From positions 62,001-126,000 of the forward strand of contig PBNK01000013.1 in assembly GCA_002723085.1 (NCBI GenBank): a stretch of 64,000 nucleotides of DNA, given 5' to 3'. This DNA is from Crocinitomicaceae bacterium. GTDB lineage: Bacteria; Bacteroidota; Bacteroidia; Flavobacteriales_D; Parvicellaceae. Positions 1 through 9,641 of this stretch are shown in pieces (within the stretch, counting starts at the first letter, position 1; each line of letters begins with the position of its first letter). The notes beneath the pieces are model-generated. The model was not told the DNA's origin. It did not search any database and saw nothing but the letters and a program-made list of their open reading frames with translations. A program made the translations under genes and the position numbers.

Positions 1-1
1 A

Positions 2-1033
2 AACAATTGGATAAACAAAAAACTCAATGCCTTTTTAAAGAAAAGAGATTGGCTTGTTTCTGGGAGAGAAAATAATTTAAAAGCTCTAGCTAAAAATATA
101 TTATTCATTTTTTGTTGCATTTTATGGTTTTCTTTAGAAAAGTTAATCAGTGTAGCTTTTTCAATCAATAGAATAATGGATTTAGAAATCCTACCTAAAA
201 GTTGGTTTGGAAATAGTTCTATTCAATTTACTATTGGAAGTATTTTTTACATAATTATAATTATTGTTCTAGCTAAATTAGCTGTGAGCTTTTTTAGAAT
301 ATTAATTTATCGTTCAACAAAGTCTAAATCTTGGATTGACGAAGGCAGTAGATACACTATTGTTCAATTATCTAAATATTTTATATATACTATTGCTACT
401 ATTATTGCCCTTCAAGGTGGAATTGGGATTGATGTAACTTTTTTGGTTGCTGGGTCTGCTGCTTTATTTGTAGGAATTGGTTTTGGATTACAATCCATTT
501 TAGGAGATGTTTTTTCAGGTATAATTCTTCTTTTTGACGGAAGTATTAAAGTTGGAGATGTGGTGGAAATGCCTGGAGAAGAAATATGCAAAGTTGAATA
601 TATCTTTATTAGAACCTCACAACTAAAAACCATTGAGGGAAAGATGATTATTGTCCCTAACTCTGGATTAACTAAAGAAAATGTTGTGAATTGGTCAATA
701 AGCGACAAAGTGACTAGATTTCATATTGATGTAAGTGTTGCATATGGAACAGATACATCATTAGTAAAAGACACTTTATATAAATGCGCTTTAAAGCACC
801 CAATGGTTGACAAAAACAGAAACATACTTGTCCTTTTAGATGATTTTGGTGAATATTCATTGAAATTTAAAGTTTTTTTCTGGGTTAAAAACACTTGGGA
901 AATTATCAACATTAAAAGTGATATAAGATATATGATTGATCAAGATTTTAAAGAAAGTGGAATTAAAATACCATTCCCTCAAAGAGATTTGCATTTAATG
1001 TCAGATCAGAGAAAAGATAATTCTAATCATTAA
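2..1033 (+). CDS. Mechanosensitive ion channel (MscS family), 5'-truncated by window edge
   Basis: An inner-membrane tension-gated channel that releases solutes on osmotic downshift. The frame is open from base 2 to the stop at 1031-1033, and the residues before the first ATG (176) read as normal protein with a further hydrophobic segment (ILFIFCCILW), so the true start lies left of the window and 176 is internal. Visible are three hydrophobic segments, the Gly/Ala-rich pore helix (LVAGSAALFVGIGFGLQSIL) and the following beta domain with the family pattern GDVVEM...VPNSGL. The C-terminal cytoplasmic alpha/beta domain follows. The family call is firm; the exact subfamily is not. The 3' end overlaps convergent recJ by 11 bases. 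Confidence 0.9.
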   Translation, partial: NNWINKKLNAFLKKRDWLVSGRENNLKALAKNILFIFCCILWFSLEKLISVAFSINRIMDLEILPKSWFGNSSIQFTIGSIFYIIIIIVLAKLAVSFFRILIYRSTKSKSWIDEGSRYTIVQLSKYFIYTIATIIALQGGIGIDVTFLVAGSAALFVGIGFGLQSILGDVFSGIILLFDGSIKVGDVVEMPGEEICKVEYIFIRTSQLKTIEGKMIIVPNSGLTKENVVNWSISDKVTRFHIDVSVAYGTDTSLVKDTLYKCALKHPMVDKNRNILVLLDDFGEYSLKFKVFFWVKNTWEIINIKSDIRYMIDQDFKESGIKIPFPQRDLHLMSDQRKDNSNH

Positions 1034-2759
1034 CCACATTTACTTTAATGTCCTTAATCATGAGCTGAAGTTTTTCCATATTCATGTAAGTATTTGCTGA
1101 TAAGCTAGCCACTATGTTGAATGATTTTGCTTCTTTTATTTCTTTTAACATTTTAGCATTATTAAACCATATACCATCATAAAGTTTATTAAAATCTTTA
1201 TGCTTTAATTGTAATTTTAAATGTTTTTCACCTACTATTTTAGAGTTGCCACTATCCATTAAATTTTTAATTTCAAAATTAGGAGTTGGATTTGATGGTC
1301 CAAAAGGTGCCATTTGATCTATTAGTCTAAATAGTTTTGGCATTGAATAATTTTTCTTATCCCTTTTCAAATCTTCAAATGAAATTATATTATCAATATT
1401 TAATATTGGAATTAAATGTTCTTTAGAAATTTTCATTGACACTTCTTTTTCAAACCTAATAATAAATTCACTTAAGTTTTGTTTTGGCATTGTCAATCCA
1501 GCAGCATATTTATGCCCCCCAAATCTTTGAAAAAGATCATTCATATTATTAAGAATTTCATATACATCAAAACCTTTAACAGATCTAGCAGATCCCGTAA
1601 TTAAATCTCCATCTTTACATAAAACAACTGTTGGGCGATAATAAGAATCCATTAATCTAGAAGCTACTATCCCTACAACTCCTTTATGCCATTTTTCTCC
1701 ATAAACAACAGTAGTTACTTTTCCATTAATTTCTTTTTCAACTTTTAATAATGCTTCTTTTGTAATTTGTTCGTCAATCTCTTTTCTTTCATTATTTATT
1801 TTTTCAATAAATTGAATCTTTGGCTGTAACGTTTCTAAATTATCATCCATTAACATTTCAGTTGCTTTTGAAGCTATTGATAATCTACCGGCCGCATTTA
1901 TTCTTGGTGCTATTGCAAAAACTAAATCATTAGAATCAATTACTTTTTGACGTTTTGCATTAGAAAACATATTTTTAAAACACAATAAAGGAGATGTATT
2001 TAAGGCCTTTATGCCTAATTTAAGTATCCATCTATTTTCTAATTTTAAAGGAACAACGTCAGCCGCAGTAGCTATTGCAGCAAATTGAAGATATTCATCA
2101 AAATTAAATCTTAAATTATTTTTTTTTACATATGCTTGGATAAACTTAAATCCAATTCCACAGCCACATAGTTCCTTAAAAGGATAATTACAATCAGATT
2201 GTTTTGGATTTAAAATAGATAGCGCATCCGGAAGATGATCTCCTACCATGTGATGATCACATATAATTAAATCAATTTTATTTTTTTTTAGTTTTTTTGC
2301 CGCTTCGATATCTCTGATCCCGCAATCTAAGGCAATTATTAAATCAATTTTTTTTGACGTCATCCATTCAACACTTTTTAAAGAAATTCCATAACCTTCT
2401 TTATGTCTATCAGGTTGGTAAATATTTACATGTGATATAAAACTTTTTAAGAACCTTGCAAACATGGCTACTGAACAAGTTCCATCAACATCATAATCTC
2501 CATAAACAGCAATTGTTTGTTCTTTTTCAATGGCTTGCTGAAGCCTATCAACAGCCGTTGACATGCCTTTCATTAAAAATGGATCAAAAAAATCTTCAAG
2601 GCTAGGTCTAAAAAACTGCTTGGCTTGATTATAATCATATACCCCTCTATCAACTAGTAATAAAGCAACATTTTCAGGAATATTTAATGAATTTTGCAAA
2701 ACTTGACTTGTATTTTTATCTTGCGATTTGTATGTCCATTTATAATTCGATGTACTCAT
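1023..2759 (-). CDS. recJ: Single-stranded-DNA-specific exonuclease RecJ
   Basis: A 5'-to-3' single-strand DNA exonuclease of recombinational and mismatch repair. At 578 residues it matches the usual length (about 577 in E. coli). The DHH-phosphoesterase motifs are intact: DYDVDG at residues 88-93, a second Asp motif (ALDCGIRD, about 143-150) and DHH at 168-170, all Mn-binding. The DHHA1 part carries the GGHKYAAG signature, followed by a C-terminal OB-like region. The start at 2759 lies 31 bases from the divergent gene at 2791. The 3' end overlaps the mechanosensitive channel gene tail-to-tail. Assignment is by motif and length and is secure. Confidence 0.96.
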   Translation of the reverse strand: MSTSNYKWTYKSQDKNTSQVLQNSLNIPENVALLLVDRGVYDYNQAKQFFRPSLEDFFDPFLMKGMSTAVDRLQQAIEKEQTIAVYGDYDVDGTCSVAMFARFLKSFISHVNIYQPDRHKEGYGISLKSVEWMTSKKIDLIIALDCGIRDIEAAKKLKKNKIDLIICDHHMVGDHLPDALSILNPKQSDCNYPFKELCGCGIGFKFIQAYVKKNNLRFNFDEYLQFAAIATAADVVPLKLENRWILKLGIKALNTSPLLCFKNMFSNAKRQKVIDSNDLVFAIAPRINAAGRLSIASKATEMLMDDNLETLQPKIQFIEKINNERKEIDEQITKEALLKVEKEINGKVTTVVYGEKWHKGVVGIVASRLMDSYYRPTVVLCKDGDLITGSARSVKGFDVYEILNNMNDLFQRFGGHKYAAGLTMPKQNLSEFIIRFEKEVSMKISKEHLIPILNIDNIISFEDLKRDKKNYSMPKLFRLIDQMAPFGPSNPTPNFEIKNLMDSGNSKIVGEKHLKLQLKHKDFNKLYDGIWFNNAKMLKEIKEAKSFNIVASLSANTYMNMEKLQLMIKDIKVNVVND

Positions 2760-2790
2760 GCAAACAAATTAAGAGTATTTCTTCAATTTA

Positions 2791-3474
2791 ATGAAGAATA
2801 AAAAATTTATTATGAAAAAATGGATAATTGTAATTTTGTTTTTATGGATTTCAATCAGCTCAATTATTGGTCAAGAATCATTTAATTCTTTTTATTTTAA
2901 AGAACCACAACCTGTTGATAATAAATCATCTAAGAAATTTCCAAAAAAAATACAAGGATCATACTTTAAGCATAATGATTCGATTGTTCAAATTATTATT
3001 GAACCAGAAAGCATGTATACCACTTTTGCAATAGTAATGCCCATAAGCAATAAAGAGGTTCAAAAATCACATAATTTTTACACCAAAGACTCTCTATTTT
3101 ATGGAATTAAAGAAAATGAAGGAATACCATACAAAGAATTAAATGACACAACTTATGCCTTTTTAATTCAAAAAGATTTATTGTTTAAAATTGATTCTCT
3201 TAATGTTTTGAAAAAGTTTGGTGATGACTATTTCATTAACGAAAGAAAATCGAATGGATATTATTCTACTACAAGAATTCATAAAAATGATAGCATTTTA
3301 GAGATTTATGAGATTGATCCTTCAGTTAAAGATTTTCCAATTAAAGCTTTAAAATATTTTTCTTCTGAAAAAATTGATGATATCAACACTCTAATTGCTT
3401 TTCCTCCAAATAAAGAATTTAAAAATTTTATTGATTTAAATGGGTTTGTTGACACCACAAAATATCATCTATGA
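2791..3474 (+). CDS. Hypothetical exported protein
   Basis: I do not recognise a family. The 227-residue product begins with a Lys-rich start and one hydrophobic stretch (WIIVILFLWISISSIIG), then QES, which reads as a signal peptide cleaved near residue 28. There is no lipobox Cys, so a soluble periplasmic or surface location is likely. The rest is polar, rich in Lys, Asn, Asp and Ser, without cysteines or repeats. Two starts are possible: ATG 2791 or in-frame ATG 2812; the latter gives a more conventional signal peptide (MKKW). It overlaps the next gene by 4 bases (ATGA), suggesting translational coupling. Confidence 0.6.
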   Translation: MKNKKFIMKKWIIVILFLWISISSIIGQESFNSFYFKEPQPVDNKSSKKFPKKIQGSYFKHNDSIVQIIIEPESMYTTFAIVMPISNKEVQKSHNFYTKDSLFYGIKENEGIPYKELNDTTYAFLIQKDLLFKIDSLNVLKKFGDDYFINERKSNGYYSTTRIHKNDSILEIYEIDPSVKDFPIKALKYFSSEKIDDINTLIAFPPNKEFKNFIDLNGFVDTTKYHL

Positions 3475-3695
3475 ATAAAAATGAAATAAGTGACCTTAAA
3501 GAAGCCATTTTTGAAAACCAAAAAGAAGTTATTGGAAATTTATTAAGTATACTAAAAATTTATGAAATTGAAGAAGAATTATTTCAAAGGATGCTTCAAC
3601 ATTTAAGTGACTATTCTCAAAAAACTTTTAGATTAGCAAAAGCTCTTGAAAGTCAAGAAATTATAGATTATGTACTTACCAACAAACTGAAATAA
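3471..3695 (+). CDS. Small hypothetical protein
   Basis: A 74-residue, highly charged and probably all-helical protein with no signal peptide, membrane segment or cysteine, therefore cytoplasmic. I recognise no family. Support for it being real comes from its position: it starts inside the stop of the preceding gene (ATGA overlap at 3471-3474), ends 16 bases before the nitroreductase start, and its codon use matches the neighbours. It may be co-translated with the exported protein upstream, but nothing in the sequence shows a shared function. Confidence 0.55.
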   Translation: MNKNEISDLKEAIFENQKEVIGNLLSILKIYEIEEELFQRMLQHLSDYSQKTFRLAKALESQEIIDYVLTNKLK

Positions 3696-3711
3696 TTTCA
3701 ACAATTTAATA

Positions 3712-4335
3712 ATGGATTTAACAAAATTCTACAATTGGAGATACGCTACAAAAAAATTTGACTCTTCAAAAAATATTTCTAAAAAAGAAATGGAGATTCT
3801 TAAAGAATCGATTCGACTATCTCCAACATCCTATGGGCTACAATTGTTCAAAGTTTTCATTATTGAAGATGAAAATTTAAAGTCTAAACTTAAAAAAGTT
3901 TCTTATAATCAATCTCAAATTTCTGATTCATCTGCTTTATTTGTTTTTTGTAATTTTACTAAAGTCAAAGAATCAGATATAAATGATTTTATAAAATTAA
4001 AATCATCTATTCAAGGAATTGAGTTGTCAACACTTAATAAATATGGCGATTTTCTAAAATCAACTTTATTAAATAAACCAGAAAATGAAACTGCTGTTTG
4101 GACTGCCAACCAAGTTTACATTGCATTAGGAAATTTAATGACTTCATGTGCTGCACTTAAAATTGATTCTTGTCCTATTGAAGGTTTTCAATCTGAAAAG
4201 TATAATACAATATTAGGCTTAAAAAACATGAACTCTGCAGTTATTGCTGCCGTAGGTTATAGATCATCGGAAGACGAATCTCAAAATGAAAACAAAGTAA
4301 GAAAAAAGTCAAATTCATTGTTTTATCACATATAA
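3712..4335 (+). CDS. Nitroreductase family NAD(P)H-dependent oxidoreductase
   Basis: A flavin-dependent oxidoreductase of the nitroreductase (NfnB-like) fold, usually an FMN-binding homodimer that reduces nitroaromatics or quinones with NAD(P)H; the physiological substrate cannot be read from sequence. The 207-residue length fits. Features include the N-terminal RYATKKFD block that contacts FMN phosphate, the RLSPTSYGLQ segment, and a C-terminal part with the PIEGF and AAVGYR blocks typical of this family. It lies in a plus-strand run with the two small genes before it and the EamA transporter after it (11-base gap). Confidence 0.88.
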   Translation: MDLTKFYNWRYATKKFDSSKNISKKEMEILKESIRLSPTSYGLQLFKVFIIEDENLKSKLKKVSYNQSQISDSSALFVFCNFTKVKESDINDFIKLKSSIQGIELSTLNKYGDFLKSTLLNKPENETAVWTANQVYIALGNLMTSCAALKIDSCPIEGFQSEKYNTILGLKNMNSAVIAAVGYRSSEDESQNENKVRKKSNSLFYHI

Positions 4336-4346
4336 TTCAATAATAA

Positions 4347-5231
4347 ATGTTTGATTTATCTAAAAAACAAAACCAATATATTACCATTGTTTTTTTAGCC
4401 ATAATTTGGGGAAGCTCCTTTATTTTAATGAAAAAAGGGCTGATTAGTTTTACTCCTACAGAAATAACTTATTATAGAATATTTCTTGTTTTTATTTTAC
4501 TTTTTCCTTTTTCACTAAAGGGGATAGATTCAATTTCATTAAAAAAGTGGGGAGTTTTAACTTTATCTGGAATTGTTGGAAGTGCTGTTCCTTATTTTTT
4601 ATTTATTAAAGCTCAAACGAAAATTGACAGCTCTTTAAGCGGCATTTTAAATTCCATAACTCCTTTATTTACACTTGGATTTGCTTTTTTCATATTTAAA
4701 GAAAGGTTTAAATTAAAAGCAGTCTTTGGCATTATTATTGGCCTTTTAGGTGCATCAGGGTTGATTTTCTTTTCAAGTAAAGGAAAAGATTTTTCAACGT
4801 TTAGCATTTATGCTGGTTTACCAATAATAGGGTCTGCATGTTATGCTCTTAATTTAAACCTAATTAAAATCTATTTAAGTGAAATAAATTCGCTTAAAAT
4901 TACAGCTTGGTCTTTTTTGTTTATTGGCCCAATAGCTGGTTTTTTATTATTTAACAGTACTGATTTCCTTAACCATTTGTTTCATCATGAAAAAGGTTGG
5001 GAAAGCTTTATCTACATTAATATTTTAGGCCTTGTGGGGACAGCACTTGCTGTTTGGGTTTTTAACTTGCTAATAAAACATACCTCTTCATTATTTGCTT
5101 CTAGTGTAACTTATTTAATTCCAATTGTAGCTATTTTATGGGGTGTGGTTGATGGGGAAATCTTTAACTTGACAAAAATTATATTTACATTAATAATTCT
5201 TTGCAGCGTTTACCTGACAAATAAAACTTAG
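4347..5231 (+). CDS. EamA/DMT-family membrane transporter
   Basis: An inner-membrane drug/metabolite transporter superfamily protein of 294 residues with about ten hydrophobic segments, arranged as two five-helix EamA halves. The first half begins with the typical LAIIWGSSFILMKKGL helix and contains the SGILNSITPLFTLGFAFFIF block; the second half ends with LIPIVAILWGVVDGE. Substrate is unknown for most of this family and I do not assign one. Its stop (TAG, 5229-5231) is interlocked with the stop of the convergent M28 peptidase gene, leaving no room for a terminator between them. Confidence 0.9.
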   Translation: MFDLSKKQNQYITIVFLAIIWGSSFILMKKGLISFTPTEITYYRIFLVFILLFPFSLKGIDSISLKKWGVLTLSGIVGSAVPYFLFIKAQTKIDSSLSGILNSITPLFTLGFAFFIFKERFKLKAVFGIIIGLLGASGLIFFSSKGKDFSTFSIYAGLPIIGSACYALNLNLIKIYLSEINSLKITAWSFLFIGPIAGFLLFNSTDFLNHLFHHEKGWESFIYINILGLVGTALAVWVFNLLIKHTSSLFASSVTYLIPIVAILWGVVDGEIFNLTKIIFTLIILCSVYLTNKT

Positions 5232-6460
5232 ATTTTTTTTACGAAGCTTACCAACAAGCTATAAAGTTCTTTAAAATTATCAAGCGGAAGTGTTTGATGT
5301 ATATCATATATATCATGATAGGCCTTTATGCCTCCCATAGTATAAATAAATATTGCTGGAACCTCTTTTTGTGAAAACCAGTAATGATCGCTATTTGGAG
5401 CTTGTCCTCTAATTTTAACTTTACTAAAAAATTTATTTTTGTTATTTATTCGAATTAATTTTTTAACACTATTTTCTTGCTCTTTTGCATTTACTATTGC
5501 AATACCTTCAGAACCTGTTCCAACAATATCTAAGTTAATAACCAATTGAATTTTATTTAAATCAATAGAAGGATTATTAACAAAATAAGAAGATCCTTTC
5601 AAACCAACTTCTTCAGCAGCAAATCCAATAAACATCATAGAATATTTAGGTTTTTTTTTAGCATAATAATTGGCTAAAGAAAGCAACATTGCAGCCCCAC
5701 TAGCATTATCATTTGCACCAGGAAAAATAACGTCTCCCATCATGCCTAAATGATCGTAATGAGCTGAAAAAACTACATATTTATCTTTTCTACCTTTTAT
5801 TTCACCAATAACATTTTGAGTAGATAAATCATTAATAAACTTATTACTAATGTTTAATTGAATTTTCTGTTTATTTTTCAAATCAGAAGGTCTCATTTGA
5901 ATTACAGGATTTGGGAAAGCAAAACTAGAAACAGACCAAGTAAACTTATTCTTTGTCAACATAATTACTGGAAACACTTTAGCTATTTCATGTTTTAACT
6001 CTTCAAAAACTGATATAGAGTCAATATTTTTAACTTTAGAGACATCTAAAACTACAACGGTTTTAACAGGTAAGTCAAGTTGTTTTTCTATTGATAAATT
6101 AGGGTCAAATCTATATAAATCATAGCTTCCATAAGCAGAACCTGATTGTGGCTCCAAAATAAAATCTTTTCCTGTTTCCAAAATTTTATTATTTAATGAA
6201 ACCTGTATTTTATTGGGGAAAGTATTTACATTAATATTAAAACCTTGAAAAAAACCATTCTCGTTATAGGGTTTCAACCCATAATTGCAAAACTCCTTTG
6301 ATATATAATTAGCTGCAATATTATGGCCTTCTTTGACATATCCTCTGCCATACATTTCATTGCTAGATAAATTAGCAATATGCTTAGATGCAATTTCTTT
6401 TTGAGCAGATATTTGAAAACAAATACATAATAAATAATAAAATAAAAACCTGTTTATCAT
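5228..6460 (-). CDS. Secreted M28-family zinc metallopeptidase
   Basis: An exported aminopeptidase-type metallopeptidase of 410 residues. A signal peptide (residues 1-20, ending ISAQ) precedes the catalytic domain. The five family zinc ligands and the catalytic Glu are all present: H234 in AHYDHLG, D251 in GANDNASG, E283/E284 in AAEEVG, D311 in NLDIVG and H359 in NSDHYW. This predicts an active dizinc peptidase in the periplasm or at the cell surface; no T9SS sorting domain follows. It starts inside the stop of the upstream minus-strand hypothetical gene (4-base overlap at 6457-6460), so the two are probably one transcript. Confidence 0.92.
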   Translation of the reverse strand: MINRFLFYYLLCICFQISAQKEIASKHIANLSSNEMYGRGYVKEGHNIAANYISKEFCNYGLKPYNENGFFQGFNINVNTFPNKIQVSLNNKILETGKDFILEPQSGSAYGSYDLYRFDPNLSIEKQLDLPVKTVVVLDVSKVKNIDSISVFEELKHEIAKVFPVIMLTKNKFTWSVSSFAFPNPVIQMRPSDLKNKQKIQLNISNKFINDLSTQNVIGEIKGRKDKYVVFSAHYDHLGMMGDVIFPGANDNASGAAMLLSLANYYAKKKPKYSMMFIGFAAEEVGLKGSSYFVNNPSIDLNKIQLVINLDIVGTGSEGIAIVNAKEQENSVKKLIRINNKNKFFSKVKIRGQAPNSDHYWFSQKEVPAIFIYTMGGIKAYHDIYDIHQTLPLDNFKELYSLLVSFVKKI

Positions 6461-7116
6461 TGCATATATCTTCTTTCAACAAGATTAACAAATTCTTTAA
6501 ATTGCTTTGATTTAGTATTCCAATTGTATTTTAAAACTAATGTTTCGTTTATATGCTCTAATGCCTTAGATAAATCATTCTGTTGATTTAAAATACCAAC
6601 ATGTTCAATAAAATCTTCTGAACTTCCATTAAATAAGTCATTGGTAAATAAAAATTTTTCATTTATTCCAATAGCTGAAATTAAATCCTCTACAGGTTTT
6701 TTTCGTAATTTATCTGCTAAAGAAAAATCTGAATTAGAAAATGCATCATTTAATGACAGATTCATTTCATTTTGATTTTCAAATGGCAACTCACCATTTA
6801 CAGAATCTTTTTTTTCCTCCTCTTCGTCTATTGCATCCAATAAATTTATTTGATTTTTCTCATCATCTTCAATCTTTTCAGAGGATATTTGTTTTTTCTT
6901 TTTATCGTTAGATGGATTAACAACTATATTTTCTTTTTGGTCTGACTGTTTTAAAAAAAGATATTGTATAATCGATATTCTTTCATGTAAGAACCTAGCA
7001 TCACCAAGCAATAAGTTCATTTCATCAGTTGATATTTTCCCTTTTTTTATTTTTTTAAGGCCCTTTTCTAATGATTTTACTAAATCTTCTAGTTTTTTAT
7101 AATTTATCTCTTTCAT
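6457..7116 (-). CDS. Conserved Bacteroidota hypothetical protein, acidic linker
   Basis: A cytoplasmic protein of about 219 residues with no signal peptide. It has an N-terminal helical part (MKEINYKKLEDLVKS...), a low-complexity acidic middle rich in Glu, Asp, Lys and Asn, and a C-terminal block running from SLADKLRKKPVEDL through AIGINEKFLFTNDLFNG to the end. That C-terminal block is familiar to me from many Bacteroidota proteins of unknown role; I assign no function. The frame also permits an ATG at 7146, but the ATG at 7116 removes an odd hydrophobic leader (KFVLLITKF) and is preferred. It overlaps the M28 gene downstream by 4 bases. Confidence 0.72.
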   Translation of the reverse strand: MKEINYKKLEDLVKSLEKGLKKIKKGKISTDEMNLLLGDARFLHERISIIQYLFLKQSDQKENIVVNPSNDKKKKQISSEKIEDDEKNQINLLDAIDEEEEKKDSVNGELPFENQNEMNLSLNDAFSNSDFSLADKLRKKPVEDLISAIGINEKFLFTNDLFNGSSEDFIEHVGILNQQNDLSKALEHINETLVLKYNWNTKSKQFKEFVNLVERRYMQ

Positions 7117-7229
7117 AAACTTGGTGATTAACAATACAAATTTCAATATTTTTAGCCTCTCATAGTAAATTTAATATTGAATTTATTAACATAAGAGATT
7201 GATTAAATAAACGTTACTTATTAATAAAC

Positions 7230-7237
7230 TATTTTTG
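7230..7237 (+). promoter_or_regulatory. Possible Bacteroidota -7 element (TATTTTTG)
   Basis: The octamer matches the Bacteroidota -7 consensus TAnnTTTG and lies 10 bases before the TTG start of murF-alr. No TTG sits at the usual spacing upstream, and the implied leader would be only a few bases. In AT-rich DNA this may be chance. Confidence 0.25.
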
Positions 7238-7247
7238 ATTAAAAAAA

Positions 7248-9641
7248 TTGCTAATTAACCAAACATATAAGCTCTCTTCTCTTTTAAAAATATCTAAAGG
7301 ACTTATCAAAGGTAATTACGACTGTCAAATAACAAATATTTGTTTTGACTCAAGACGATTTATGGGCGATAAATTCCATTTATTTATTGCAATTGAAACC
7401 CAAAAAAGAGACGGTCATGATTTTATTGAGGACGCATATAATAAGGGAATAAGACTTTTTTTAATTCATAAAAAATTAAAAACATATCACCATGATGCTA
7501 GTTATTTAATTGTGAATAATTCTTTAGACGCCCTTCAATCCTGGGCTACTTTTCATAGAAAACAATTTAAAATTCCTGTTTTGGCAATTGCTGGAAGCTA
7601 CGGAAAAACAATTGTTAAAGAATGGATTTATCATTTTTTAAGACATGACTTCAATATAACAAGAAGCCCAAAAAGTTACAATTCAACTCTAGGAATTTCT
7701 CTATCTCTTTTGTCAATTAATAAATCGCATGACTTGGCTATTATTGAAACTTCAGTTTCAGGACCAGGAGAAATGAGAAAAATAAAAGAAATGATTAACC
7801 CTACTCATTCTATTTTAACGTCATTAAAAATGAATTTTATTAAAAAATTTCAATCTGAACTAGCTTTAGAGAATGAATTAAACATACTTAGTTCTAAAAC
7901 AAAGACATTTTCACCTTCTAATAAAAAAGGAAATAACATTAACAGCCATAGACTTATTAGCTCTGAAAAATTAAGTAAAAATCAAAAAATAATTCTTTCA
8001 ATAAATAAAAAACCCTTTGAGTTTATAATTCCCTACAAAAGTAAAATTGCATTGGATAATTTTACTTCATGTGTTAATTTTTTAACCAATTGGGGCGTCC
8101 CAATAAATAAAATTCAAAATTTATCTAAAGTTTTACCAAACATTGCTTTAAGACTTGAAACTACTAAAGGAATTGACAACAGCACAATCATTAACGACAA
8201 CTATAATGCTGATTTGTCATCTATTAAAATTGCATTAGAAGCCCTTAAATCAGAAAGTCAAAACAAAAAAACAATCTGTATTTTATCTGACATTTCAAAA
8301 GACGCTGTGTCTTCCAGAAAAATATATCAGCAAATAGGCATGTGGATTGATGAATTTAAAGTTGACAACTTTTATGGAATAGGAAATGAAATAAATAAAT
8401 ACAAAGGTTGTTTCAATAAAAATTCTACTTTTTTAAAAAATTCAAATCAACTTTTAAAAAATCTTAAAAACAAAGACCTATCTAATAAAGCTATTTTAAT
8501 AAAAGGAGCAAAAGAATTTAAATTTGATGAAATTGTTGATTATTTAGGAGAAAAGAATCACGAAACTACACTTAAAATAAACCTTAACAATCTTTATAAA
8601 AATTATAATTTTTTCAGACAAAAAACCCCAAAATCAACTAAAATTCTAGTAATGATTAAAGCAGCTGCCTATGGGACAGGACTTTCTAAAGTTGCCAAAA
8701 AACTTTCACAACTAAATGTTGATTTTTTAGGAGTTGCCTATACTGATGAAGGAATGCAAATTAGACGCAAAAAAATTGAAACTCCCATTTTAGTAATGAA
8801 TGTTGAAAAAAAATCTGTCAATGATTTAATCGACAATAAGTTAATTCCAGCTATATATAACATTGAACAATTAGACCATTTTACAAGAGCATTAATTAAT
8901 AAAAACATCACTTCATATCCAGTTCATATTAAATTAAACACTGGAATGAATAGACTTGGATTTGATAAAAATGAATTAGAGGATCTAATGAATTATATTT
9001 CATCACAACCTGAAATTAGGGTTGCTGGTATTTTTAGTCACTTATACAATAGCGATAATAAAAGAAAATGTGAATTGACTTTATCACAAATTGAAAAATT
9101 TAATTCTTCTTCTAAATACATTGAAAATAGATTAGGCTATTCTACAATTAAACATATTCTTAATTCTGCAGGTATTGAAAGATATACTGAAGCTTGTTTA
9201 GATATGGTGAGGTTAGGAATTGGAATTTACGGAATCTCTTCAAATCAAATCCTTAACAATGTAGCTACTCTTGAAACTAAAGTTTCTCAAATCAGAGATG
9301 TTTCAAAAAACGAAAATATTGGTTATGGAATTAATCCAACAAATAAAGATACTAAAGTAGCAATTATCCCTATTGGATATGCTGATGGTTTTAGAAGATC
9401 TTTAGGAAACGGTAAAGGCAATGTTTTGATAAATGGGACTTTAGTTCCCACAATCGGAAATATTTGCATGGATATGACAATGATAGATATTTCAAATGCT
9501 AATGTTGACATTGGAGACAAAGTTGAAATTTTTGGAGAAAATCGTAAAATAGAAGACTTAGCATGTGAAATGAATTCAATACCATATGAAGTTTTAAGTT
9601 CAATTTCAGAAAGAGTAGTTAGAATTTATACTGAAGATTAA
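7248..9641 (+). CDS. Fused MurF-like ligase / alanine racemase
   Basis: The 797-residue protein fuses a Mur-ligase-like half (about 1-430) to a PLP alanine racemase (about 435-797), a fusion typical of Bacteroidota. The racemase makes D-Ala for peptidoglycan and looks intact: PLP lysine K471 in IKAAAYGTG, the GYGINP block, GYADGF and ICMDMTMIDI. The ligase half looks degenerate. Its P-loop reads AGSYGKT, with Y118 where GSNGKT is usual (K120 kept), and the region expected to hold the GEAH-type motif reads TSLKMNF (191-197); the NDNYNAD block (316-322) is kept. Start is TTG at 7248: an in-frame TGA at 7236 excludes a longer protein and the first internal Met is at residue 39. Confidence 0.9.
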   Translation: MLINQTYKLSSLLKISKGLIKGNYDCQITNICFDSRRFMGDKFHLFIAIETQKRDGHDFIEDAYNKGIRLFLIHKKLKTYHHDASYLIVNNSLDALQSWATFHRKQFKIPVLAIAGSYGKTIVKEWIYHFLRHDFNITRSPKSYNSTLGISLSLLSINKSHDLAIIETSVSGPGEMRKIKEMINPTHSILTSLKMNFIKKFQSELALENELNILSSKTKTFSPSNKKGNNINSHRLISSEKLSKNQKIILSINKKPFEFIIPYKSKIALDNFTSCVNFLTNWGVPINKIQNLSKVLPNIALRLETTKGIDNSTIINDNYNADLSSIKIALEALKSESQNKKTICILSDISKDAVSSRKIYQQIGMWIDEFKVDNFYGIGNEINKYKGCFNKNSTFLKNSNQLLKNLKNKDLSNKAILIKGAKEFKFDEIVDYLGEKNHETTLKINLNNLYKNYNFFRQKTPKSTKILVMIKAAAYGTGLSKVAKKLSQLNVDFLGVAYTDEGMQIRRKKIETPILVMNVEKKSVNDLIDNKLIPAIYNIEQLDHFTRALINKNITSYPVHIKLNTGMNRLGFDKNELEDLMNYISSQPEIRVAGIFSHLYNSDNKRKCELTLSQIEKFNSSSKYIENRLGYSTIKHILNSAGIERYTEACLDMVRLGIGIYGISSNQILNNVATLETKVSQIRDVSKNENIGYGINPTNKDTKVAIIPIGYADGFRRSLGNGKGNVLINGTLVPTIGNICMDMTMIDISNANVDIGDKVEIFGENRKIEDLACEMNSIPYEVLSSISERVVRIYTED

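Noticed and set aside
139-160. Horizontal transfer or mobile element boundary near the left edge.
   Set aside because: No terminal inverted repeats, transposase fragments or target-site duplications are visible here or elsewhere in the window.
176-1033. The ATG at 176 as the start of the mechanosensitive channel.
   Set aside because: The frame is open to the window edge and the upstream residues encode a plausible helix and linker, so the gene is truncated by the window.
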